A stretch of DNA of 64,000 bases from Cocos nucifera (taxonomy: Eukaryota; Streptophyta; Magnoliopsida; Arecales; Arecaceae), in the NCBI GenBank assembly GCA_006176705.1, contig QRFJ01000381.1, forward strand, positions 1,527,748 to 1,591,747, given 5' to 3'. Positions within the stretch are counted from its first letter, which is position 1; each line of letters starts with the position of its first letter. The notes under the pieces were generated by a model. The model did not search any database, had not been told where the DNA came from, and worked only from the letters and a program-made list of their open reading frames with translations. The translations under genes were made by a program, and so were the position numbers. Of this stretch, positions 45,514 to 56,500 are shown piece by piece.

Positions 45514-47539
45514 CCCTAGGAGAGGAGGGAAAGGCACCGGTCCGACCAAAAGAAGTGGTATGTGATCTTGGAGCCTAAGTCGACGAGGGGCATTTTGAGT
45601 AAGGGATGGAGCCTTTGAGGGAGCCTGATCCCATGCCTCTCAGGGAGAAGACCCTGTGCATATGGATGAGGTGGCAGGAGGTCAAGATAGTAGTCATGAG
45701 GATGTTGTTATCTATCTGAGATGGGCCATCTAAGGGAGGGGGAGAGTTTAGTGGCGATGGACATGACGACAGTTGGGATGGAGGCAAATCTTCAGGTCGA
45801 GGGGCTACCAGTGCGAACCCCCTTCTCTGCTTGTTAGTCCTATGAGGATGCTGATCTGAAATATTCAGATAGCAGGAAAGCCCTCGTTTCGATTGACTTT
45901 CAGTAAGTTCATCCAACAACATGGTCCCGATGTTTGTGTCCTGCTTGAGACATGGCTTTCAGAGGCAAGTCTTGCCTATGCCAGACAGTAGATTTCAGTG
46001 GTGTGGGGCACTTACGTGGTGGAATCCAAGAGCTTGTCAAGAAGATTCCTTGTAATGTGGAGGCGCAGCTCAGTCATGATGGATGTCTTTTCTACATATA
46101 TGAGCAGCAGGTGACCTTGGTCATCTTAAAGTAGACTGGTGGATCTTAGCTTCTATTTGGGTGTACATGAGCACTAAGTATAAAGAGCGGATGTTGCTTT
46201 GGTTTGAGATCTCTAGGATAGTGTTGTAGGGCTTGCCCTCCCTTGTCGTCGATGACTCAACTACATTATGGGGTCCCATGAGAAGAAGGATGGTAGGAAG
46301 CATGCAGACTATATTGAGTCTAAAGAGTTTGGAAAGTTCATCGACAATGTGGGCCTGATTGACCTTATATACTTTAGACCCAGATTCATTTGGTGTAATA
46401 ATTGGCAAGGGATGGCTAGGGTCTAGGAGAGGATTGATTGTAGGCTTGCCACCGCTGTCTGGATCCAGCACTTTCTAGGGTATTAGGTCCAATACCTCTC
46501 GAGGATCGTATTGGATCACTGTCCGATTTTCTTCACCACTGACGAACCATGCTTGCACACCTAGGGGCCTGTTCAGGTTTGAGAAGTTCTGAACCTTCTA
46601 TCTGAGGTCATGAGACCTGATCAGCAAGGTTTGAAGGATGCATATTCATGAGGATGCAAGATATCGGATGACTCAGAGATTGAAGCTGGCTAGACATAGA
46701 CTTCTTCGATGGAATCAACTTGAGGTTGGTGACATCTTCGAGCAGGTCGATTGAGTGGAGGCAGACATTATGGAGTTGCAAATGAGATAGGACTTGGAGG
46801 GGAGCCTCCAGGAGCCTGACTTGAGGAAGTTTTGTCACAAGCTCTTGATGCACCATTTCTCGCTAAGATAGCATAAGACACTATAGAGGCAAAAGTCTAG
46901 GATTTAGTGATCAAGGAGGGCAACCAAAATACCAGGTTCTTTCACTAGCTCATTATGATCCGGAGATCTAGTAACCGCATCAAATAATTGAGGAAGAGTG
47001 ATGGCACTTAGGTGGATGATAGTAAGAAGATTAGGAGGCAGATCTTCTAGTTCTTCAGATCCAGATGGATGGCACCTCTGGATGAGGATGTCCCACTCTA
47101 GGGGTCCCATCCCATGACCCATGTCTTTGATCATGAGATTGAGATGCTGACTCGTTTGGTATCTGTTGAAGAGGTGTGAGGGGCCTTATGGTCTCTTAGT
47201 GAGGATAAGGCCCTTGAGTTGGATGAATTTTTTCCTCTTCTTCCATTGACATTGGTCTATTATTAGGAAGAGATGATAGAGGTGGTATAGATGGTCTTCG
47301 ACTCCAAAGATCCTCCTAAAGAGTGGAAGAAAACTCTAATCACCCTCTTCTCAAAGCGCCTTGATGCATTTACCCTGGGACACTTTAGTATGATCAGCCT
47401 CTGCACCACACTCTACAAGGTGTGTTCCAGGATCTGGTCGAGCAGTTGAAGTCGATTGTGCCAAGCTTGATCAATTTAAAATAGGGTATCTTTATCAATG
47501 GCCATTGCATCACCAATAATATTTTATTGGCTCAGGAGT

Positions 47540-47940
47540 TCATGCATGATCTATGATATGCCGTAGCTCGCCGAAGCTTTAGGGCGATCAAGCTGGATAT
47601 AGAGTGGGCTTATGATCGAATGAGCTAGCACTTTCTACGTTGGATATTTCAAGAGCTCGACTTCTAGGATAAGTGGATCAGCTGGATCATAGACTACATG
47701 GAGATCTCGAGCTTTGCCATTCTAATCAATGATGTCTCGATAGAGTTTTTTCACTCGATGGTTGGGCTTCGCCAAGGTTGCCCTTTTTCTTCCTATTTGT
47801 TTATTTTATATATTGATGCTCTGTCTCGGGCATTAAGAATGGCAATTCAGGATTCAGAGCTGGCACCTTAGTAACCCATCCCTAGGATACGGCCTCTCTC
47901 GCACCTCCTCTTTACAGATGACTGCCTTCTGCTTGGCCAA
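47540..47940 (+). pseudogene. LINE reverse transcriptase remnant
   Basis: Translation with stops shows the standard non-LTR reverse transcriptase order: KLDIEWAYDRMS (motif with the first aspartate), SFAILINDVS, VGLRQGCPFSSYLFILYIDA and HLLFTDDCLLL (the catalytic aspartate pair). Several in-frame stop codons look like CAG or TGG changed to TAG. Confidence 0.85.
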
Positions 47941-49861
47941 CCTCGACCTAGAATGTGAGGTGCTTCACATCCATTTTGAGCCTTATTATTGAGCTTCTGG
48001 CCAGTGTGTGAATATGTAGAAATCCACAATCATCTTCAGCCCCAAGATGAAAGTTCAGATGAAGCAAACTATTCAGGACTGCTTGGGGATCGAGGAGCAG
48101 ATCAGGGTCTTGATCTATCTAGGGATTCTGATTATGGGTCAGTGTCTTCGGAGAGCCAACTACAGATCCATGAAGTAGTGGATCTAGTATCGTCTTGAGA
48201 GCTGGCAAGCCAATACTCTTTTCATGATGGGCAGGACAACACTGTGAGATCGGTCTGAAGCTCCATTCTGGTCTATCTCTTAGTGAACACGGTTGTACCG
48301 AGCTCGCATCTTAGGAGGCTAAAAAAGTTATTGCAGAACTTTTTGTGGGGCTCAAGGCACGATGGTCGAGGGATTCATCTATTGTCATGGGAGATGGTTT
48401 GCTAGTTGGTGAGGGATGGGGGCCTGGAGATTTAATTTCTTTTCATCAAGAGGGAGGCTATAATTGCTAGGCATGCTATCAGATTCATGATCCAGTAGGA
48501 TCGTTTATGGAGTAGGGTGATGAGGGCTTAGTATGGGGCCTGGAGTTAGGATGCCATTGTCTTAGCTAGTCATGGCTGCTCCTTCATTTGGAAGGAGATC
48601 TCTATACCCGTGCCCCTGTAGCTCTAGCCCAGGTGAGATGACTGGTTGGGAATGAGAGGTGGTGCTTATGACCCAAGATGCTTGGATTTCCAGCTTTTCT
48701 TTAGTTTATTGGCCAACCTACATCAGCATAGAGATGGATGGCCAAGCTCAAGTGTATAACCTGATCATTGCCAATGGTAGGGGCTAAATAACACAGAACA
48801 TCTACCATCTCTTCGATGGCCCACTTGCTGATCGGATTCTTGCCATTTTGATTTCCATCCATCGTAGCCAAGATTTGAGGATGTCGGATCAATCATGCTG
48901 TCCAAAGGTTCTCATGAGGGACTTGTCTGAGATGTGTATGCCTATAGCGAGTAGGAGGATTGAGACAACTTGGATTTGGATAGTGGTTGCTCATCCCAGG
49001 GTGAGGCTTTTTGTCTAGAAGGTTGCTTGGGATTGGCTTTCGATATGTACATTTCTTAGGAGCAGGAGAATGGAGATTTTGGTTGCCTACCCAATCTGCG
49101 AATTGGAGGACAAGTTGATGGAGCATGTTCTTCTATGGTGCCCATGGGCGAGGTTGATTTGGAGGAGAGCGGATGGTCAGCTGTGGGAGGTGAACAATAG
49201 CCTTTGGCTGGATGTTTTCTTGGACATGATCTACTGGAGTATTGCTTAGAGGCCAATCTGCATCTGGAAGGGTCGAATGACTTATATTACTTATCAGATT
49301 TGGCTTGCCAGAAATAGTCTAGTCTTCGAAGCTGAGATGGTGCTTGCTCACCAGATAATGGAGAGAGCCTCTTGCTTGACTATCGAGTATAGCCGTTTCG
49401 ATGCTACTGATTAGGCCATTGATACCTCCGATTCTTGGGGCTCCAATGCTACTCCTGCAACTATTCGAAGGATTCTTTTCATTTCCTAAAAGTTCTTTCC
49501 TTTGGGATATATCAAGATTAATTTCGATGGTAGCATTGGCGAGAACAGGAGTGGTGCTGATTTATCATTCGGAATCTAGATGCTAAGCTATTGGTGGCAA
49601 AGGACTCACACATCTTTGAGCATTCCGTCCTAGAAGCTGAGTTGTAAGCTGTCTGGGTGAGCATTATCTGTGTCAGGTAAGAGCTTGGGGTGGAGAGGAT
49701 CATCATCAAAGAAGATTCTACCACTATTAAAAATTGGATCCCATACGTTATGAAGCAGTTGGAAGCTTATTTGTTCCTTCGAGACAGATTTTTCCATATG
49801 ACTTCGTTGTAGTATTTGTTCAACATATTTTTCGTAAGGCAAACATCATCACTGATTGGAT

Positions 49862-49992
49862 TGCTTCCTACTGAGCGCACCAGTGACGAGACCCTAATGA
49901 TAGGATCAGACATGTCTGCATGTCATGTAGGATAGTTTGCTTTCTAATTATCTAAGACATACATCATTTATTTATAACTAAAAGTAAAAAAA

Positions 49993-50035
<43 letters not shown>

Positions 50036-50313
50036 GTTTGAGAATTATATTAAAAATTTTATAGGTCTGATTGCTTGAGCTATAGGTTCAAACGTTGGGT
50101 GTATCCAACTTATGATCGAAGAGAGAATAGAAAGTGATGAATCTCTGCTTTCTGCTGAGTGCACTATTGACGAAACCTGATGATAGGATCACATATGTCC
50201 ACATGTTACGTAGAATAGTTTATTTTCTAATTATCTAAGGCATACTTTTACGTATGAACATTTATTTATAAAATAAAAATAAAAAAATTAATAACAATAA
50301 TAACAACAACAAC

Positions 50314-50371
<58 letters not shown>

Positions 50372-50466
50372 GTTTAAAAATTATATTAAAAATTTTACAG
50401 GCCTGAGTCCAAACGCTGGGTGTATCAAACCCGTGGCCGAAGAGGGAACAGAAAGCGGCGAATCTT
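49862..50466 (+). repeat. tandem duplication of the LINE tail and adjoining DNA
   Basis: Unit 1 (about 49868-50150) and unit 2 (about 50150-50466) share, in order, GA.GATAGGATCA, TTTCTAATTATCTAAG.CATAC, TTAATAA plus a TAA repeat, AAAAGTTT..AATTATATTAAAAATTTTA and AAACG.TGGGTGTATC. Differences are mostly C to T or G to A in unit 1. Unit 2 ends about 120 bases before the predicted MNS5 start codon. Confidence 0.8.
50283..50369. repeat. TAA/AAC microsatellite
   Basis: Interrupted AAC/AAT trinucleotides pass into a long run of TAA units. The related run at 49996-50031 is shorter. Confidence 0.95.
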
Positions 50467-50590
50467 TGTGGCTGAGATCCTTGGGGCTCATCCGTTGTCT
50501 CGAATCCCTTCTTGCTGACCACGGAGGGTGGACGAGGGAAGAGAAAAGCCCGTCTGGTCTCGCGCTGGATTTTGGGCGACCAGCGAGGTC

Positions 50591-53500
50591 ATGCCGGCCG
50601 CGAGATCTGCTTTCGGGCCCGTGAGATGGGCCCTCTTATCTCTCCTGATCCTCTCCGTGTTCTCCCACCCCGTCGCCGGCTTCGGAGCTGCGAAGAAGGC
50701 ATGCATGCGAGAGAAGGTCCGGAAAATGTGAGTAGAATTATCTTTTCCCTTCTTCAAATTTCTGGAAATTCTTCGTTTTGGTTGCAAGAATTCCTCTTGT
50801 TTGACTAGCATCCTTGATCGGGTTTTTTTTTCTTTTTTCTTTTTTTTTTTGTCTTCAAATTATGTTACAAATCAAATAGATGATTCTTGTAACTAGAAAG
50901 AAAGTCCAAGAACTTGTGCAACACGAGAATTTCTGGAAAATAGGGACGTAGAATTTCTAAAAATATTTGATGGGAAACAATTGGATCTTTGGATTAGCTG
51001 TTTTGATTTTCATTACCATGTCTTTTGCGCCGCGCCCCTAGTTCGATGTTCTTGAAAAATTTCAGGTCATCACCAGTTTGGGACCAAAGCTTTTTTTTTT
51101 TCCTTTTTTGGGGTAATCTCTCAAGATTCACTCGCCGTTGTTGAAAAGAGGGTTGCGTCAGGGAGAGTCGTGCTTGATGTGGGTTGCTGAGTGGCGGGAT
51201 GGGGTGGTGACACTTGCAGTCCGTGCATGTCTTGAGGGCTGAGGGATTGTGTCTCGTGTGTGGTGCGTTTAGTTTTTTGCACCACGTAACAATTGTAGTT
51301 AGTCGGATGACACGGTTATTTTCCCAAAAATTTGGTTTGATCAGATCTCGGAATTGGATCAATTTGCGATTCAGTTTCCGTGTGTTTTCAGTAGGACAGA
51401 TTGTTTCCTGAGTTTTAGGGTTTCGGACGAAATAACAATAAAAGGCATAAAGAGGGAAAACAATTCAGTTCAAAGAAAAAATCAACCAAATATGTCTTAT
51501 TCGACAATAGATTGTATCGTTTGGAACCTCTGAAGATAATATCTAGTATTTGGCGTTTGACGCCCTTTAAAATTGTTCAAATTATTTGCATATAAAAACA
51601 CCATAAACTATTGTTTGGAACCTCTGCAGACAATTTTGGTATTTGATAATCCTCAAGATCTTGATGTGCCTCTAGCTGAAAGTAAACTTACTTGTGCTAT
51701 GTCAAAATCTCTGTTGTTTCTGGTACCTTTCTTACATCTTATCATCTTCCAACTTGTTTTTGTGACTAATTTATCAATGAATTTAGGTAACAACTTGCTT
51801 CTAGTTAAAATATGCTTTAGCTATGATCATGCGACAGTTAATTTATGTTTGACTACGATGCTTAATAGCAAACTTTTTTTTGTGGTTTTGGTTACCCCAA
51901 TCTTCATGCTTAGAAACACAAATACCATTTTTTCCCCATACCCATAATCAGTGACTGCCTATTCAGAAGGTAGCATGTGGGCCTGTGATGCTAGAAGACA
52001 GGATCTGGAATTCTGGCCTCTTTGGAGCATTTACAAGACCATTAAACATAGACAGTTAAAAATTAGAAACATACATTGAAGGTGTTGGTGTGAAATCTGG
52101 TTGTCGGAATCGAGACTGAAGTTAGAGAAGATGAGGTTGCCGCCGATGATCTACAAAACAAGTCTCATCCGAAGTCGGGGGTGGTGGCTCCGGCAAAACC
52201 CTCCAACGATCAAGTCAGTTCTTTCGGCCAATAGAAATGGAGTGCTTAGAGAGATTTTAGCAGAGTTTTTAAAAATAGATCAAAAGCTTCAAGAAGAAAG
52301 CGTATTTGGAGGGTCTCTTATATAGACGGAGCCTGTAACAAACTGATAGTGACAGCCATAACCGCCTGATAGTGAGCCATTCAGTGCCACGTGGAGTTTG
52401 TTATAGAAGGTAATGTCTGTTGTCGTAACGTACCAGCTAGAGTTCGGATGGGACGGCTGTAGGCGATGGAGCGTCCCTCACTGATGTTGTTCCAGAGGAG
52501 CTCGGAGATTCTCGAGATCAGTTGTGCGGGGTCGTTATTCGCTATATTGAGAGTTAGTGCTGAGATCCTTTTGGACAGTCGAAAGGAGTTCAAAAGGAGT
52601 TTGACGAAAGAAGTTCGGAAGGAGTTCGACCGACGAAGAAGTATGGCTGAAGAAGAAGTCCAGAAGGAGTTCGACTGGTGGAGTAGTCCGGTTGAAGGAG
52701 AACTCTGGCACTCTCAACGGAGCATGGAAGTTCGTCTGGAGGAAATTCCACCAAAAGAAAGCTGACTGCCTGGGATAGAGGAGTTCGGCCACCCCTGCCA
52801 TTCAAGCTCATCTGGACGATGTCCGAAGGGATCTTGCGAATTCGGTCGAGGCTCAGTCTTGGTTGTTGCTATCGGATGGGATTATTCAACGATCAGATAT
52901 CTAGCCGAACTTCGGCCGGAGTGGGTTCACTCCCAACAATAGTTCCCCCACTTTCGAGTTCGAAATTCGAACGAAAGAAATATAGATGCGGCTGCCGAAG
53001 TTCTTTTTGGCTTTCCACGTTCGTTAGGACGAGATGTTTTGGCATTTACCGTGCTGGCATCGAAGCTCTTTAAATTCGAAGTGAGTTTGAGAAAACAGTC
53101 CTTCGGCTTTTCCGCTGCAACACTGCCCCAAGCACGATGCAATTAAGGATTCGTCCGTAGCCACTACTCTGCCATGATGAGTGGGACATGCGGCACTCGC
53201 GTTCCGGCCGAACGAGATTTGCCATCATAACTGTATCGGACTCTCCTTGGCTATTTAAGGCCTTCTTCTACCTCTGGAATCTATTCTTGCTTGGGTCTTC
53301 TTCTTCCTTCGGCACCTGCTCTTCTTCTGTCTGAGATTTTCAATTCCTCCCTTTGTCTTCCCTGGTTCTAGGCGTTCCTCCATCCGATTCTCGTCGTACC
53401 CATCGTCTCTTTGTCATTCTTAATCAACTTAGGTCAGCCTCTCAACACCTATTTTCAATTACTCTTGTCTCTTTTACTTCTTATTCTTTCGATTTTTCCA

Positions 53501-56500
53501 TACAAGTTTTGCACTTCATTTTTCCTACTTTTTGGGGTTTTTTGGGAGGTTTACTTTGATCTAGATGTCTTTTGAAACTTTTCAATCCGTCGGTTCTTGG
53601 AGCTCATCTGGACCGGCCTTCCTAGACTCCACCCTCTGACCAAGGTTGAGCCTAGGAACATGTCCCATCGGCCTTCCGTCCTGGACGCCATCTCTTGTAT
53701 CCTTACTTCGAATGACCTCTCCCTGATTAGGATACAGTATGGCATCCTACCGGAGTACGACCTTGAGATCCCCAGGTCAAATGACCATGCTAGTTCATCT
53801 CCAGCTGGTCGGTTTTGTTTGTATCTAGAAGTCTTGCGTGCCGGCCTTTGACTTCCATTTTCTTTTTTTGTAGTCGCCCTATTTTGCTTTTTGAACATCT
53901 CCTTTGCCTCCGTAGTACCGAACTCCTTTTGGATCGTAATCGACTTCCTTTCCTTCTATCGCCTGGTCGAAGTTCAGCCAACAGTTTTGTTATTCTGAAA
54001 TTTCTATACCTTCAAATACTATCCATCCGTAAAGGATTGGTGGTACTTCTCCCCTCAGTTCGGTAAGAAGGGGTTACTAAAAGGCACTCCTTTCATTCAT
54101 AACTAAAAGGAGAAGTACTTTGTTCGATGCGCAATCATGCTGCTTGACCTTCCTCCTTGGGGCTTCCTTAGGGAATCCATCCGTCGAGCTCCTAGCTTGG
54201 ACGGAGCCGACCTCGAGTCTTCTAACAGGCTCAAGGCGTACCGAGCTCCCGATCTCCCCGAGCTTTTGAAGGAACAGATCTTGTTCAACCTCGGCCTGAG
54301 CCCTCTTGATCCTGTTGATATTAAGTGCATTTGTATACATGCATGGATTCTTGTGAAATATGACGCATACTTCGGCTGATCGTGATATTTCTTTGCTGTA
54401 GAAATGGACACCGATGCCGCAGGGAAGCTTGCCAAGGGCCTTTATGCCCAGAAGAAAAGAAAGGGGAAGGCCTCAGGCGAGAGCTCGAAACGAGCAAAGG
54501 TCGGTTCCCGGGAGATGAGGCCATTCCGACCACCCGCGTCGTTGTTATCGAGGGGGAATCTCTTCCTCCCGAGCCTGCGAATCTCCCCTTCGGGGATCGT
54601 GTGCCCGATCCCCTTGTCGACAAAAAGGAGAGGAGGAAGGAAAAAGTGGCCATCATGAAGAAGGCTCGCAAGGTGTGCCCGGATGAGCCCGATTGGGGCA
54701 GCAGTGAAGACCAGGGGGCGGACCCATTCGGTAATCCGGATATCATTCGGGATTTGACTGACAGATTCTCCCTGCAAGAGGAGGTGGACCGCCTGGCCGA
54801 TCTTGACCAAAAGCAGCTCGTTTGGGAGTCTCTCGGGATTGTCCTTAGGATAATCATCTCGTCGTACTTTTTTTTTCATTTTTTCGTCCTTTCTTTCTTT
54901 GCTTTATAGCGACGTGTTCATGACAGTCGGGCCACCACATGCTTGCCCACCTCAAGAGGGCAAATTGCCTGGAGGCGGAGTTGCTGAAGGTCCGGGAAGA
55001 CCTTCAAGTCGAGATTAATCGCCTTCAGGCGATGACTGCCAAGGCTGAGCGCCTCACGGGGGAGAAGACGGCGGAAAGTGAGAGCCTGTGCGGTGCACTT
55101 CGAAGGGAGGAGTCCATCTCGGTCGAACTCAATGCAGCGTTGGCTCTGGAGGAAGAGGAGAAGAAAGAAGCCAAACTCAAGGTCGCCGAGTTGGAGGCCC
55201 AATTAGCGAAGTCCATTTCGGAGGCAGTGGCCTGCGCTGTAGAGGAGTTCAAGACCTCCCCCGAGATGAAGGATCTGAACATCGCCTTCAGCTAGGAGGC
55301 ATTCATCAAGGGTTTCGAACTTTGCGAAGGCAGTATGGCCCGGAGGTTCCCCAAGCTCGATCTCGACTTCCTGGAAGAGGAGGAGGTCGGTGACGAAGCG
55401 GGATTGTCCAGCGCCGGGGCCGATCTTTCTTCGGCCGTGCCTGCTGCGGAGGTGCCCGAGCCTGCTTCGGAGGGATCCGAGCCTACCGAGAGCGTCCAAC
55501 TTCTCCTGCCGCTGTACCCCCCGAGGTTGTGGACTTTGAGTAGTTGTATCTTTTCTTTTTCTCTATTGACTTGCTTTGTACCTGAAAGTTTCTAGTTAAA
55601 TAAAAGTGAATTCATTTTTGTCCAAACCTTTCTTCACATTGGTGTTATGCCATATGTTATCCAGAATTCTCCCCCTAATCAGGGTCATGACCCACCGTCT
55701 CTAATCGACGCTGACCCCTTATCTCAAGGAGTTCCGTTGAAGCCCTTAATAAAGAGCTCGAAGAAGGAAGTCCATCATCTGAAGAAGTTGAAGAAGACAG
55801 AGGACGACCTTTAGGCTTCTCGAAAAAACACTTCGGAGGCGACCAAAAAGGTCACTCGCCTCCGAAATTTACACATGAAGGACTCCGCAGACTTCGGCAT
55901 TCGGAAGGACATTTTCGAGAGAGAGCTCGCCAAACTCAAGAAAAACGTTAGCTGCAAGTCTTGGGTGTTAACGACGAAGATCAACTCTCTTGAAATCAAG
56001 CTTAAAGCGACGAAGGAGAAGATCCAATTGCTGGAAGGGAGTTCACTATGGTCCTCTGATAAAGCGCGATACGAGTGGGACTGGTCGAAGAAGTTCTCTG
56101 CGCTTCAAAAATAGTTGCATGATGCTGAGCTCGTCTATGATACCTATCGATTAGGTTGGAGTGAGAGGATATCTAAACTCGAGTAAAAGCTTCGTGCTGC
56201 CAATGGCGAAATAGCTCGGCTCCAGAAATAGCTGAATGACAGCTACCATGCCAGCACAAGCAAGGAGTCGGATGGGACAACCGTAGGCGATGGAGTGTCA
56301 CTCACTGATGTTGTTCTAGAGGAGCTCGGAGGTTTTCGAGATCAGCTGTGCATGGGTCGTTATTTGCTATATTGAGAGTCGGTGCTGAGATCCTTCTGGG
56401 TAGCCGGAAGGAGTTCAAAAGGAGTTCAATGGAAGGAGAAGTCCGGAAGGAGTTCGACTGGTGGAGAAGTTCGGTTGAAGGAAAAGTCTGGAAGGAGTTC

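Larger units (their letters stand above)
45130..50030 (+). mobile_element. degenerate L1-type LINE retrotransposon
   Basis: Pieces of LINE proteins appear in order on the plus strand, all broken by stops and frame changes. An ORF1 remnant is at 45217-45513 (98 residues, ending in a lysine- and alanine-rich part). An endonuclease start is near 45899-45990 (DVCVLLETWLS). Reverse transcriptase lies near 47580-47935 (KLDIEWAYDRMS, VGLRQGCPFSSYLF, FTDDCLLL in place of the FADD box). An RNase H domain starts near 49505 (GYIKINFDGS). The element ends in an A-rich tail followed by a TAA microsatellite (49996-50031). It is surely inactive. The left border is approximate, and no target-site duplication was established. 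Confidence 0.85.

Noticed and set aside
50528..50590. Upstream in-frame ATG for MNS5 adding 21 residues
   Set aside because: It would bury the signal peptide behind a charged segment (MDEGREKPVW). The ATG at 50591 gives a normal N-terminal signal.
54321..54879. Long minus-strand frames (145-178 residues) in element 2, as candidate sense-strand gag or pol
   Set aside because: They show no protease, reverse transcriptase, integrase or zinc-knuckle motif, while the plus strand there reads as the known antisense gene type.
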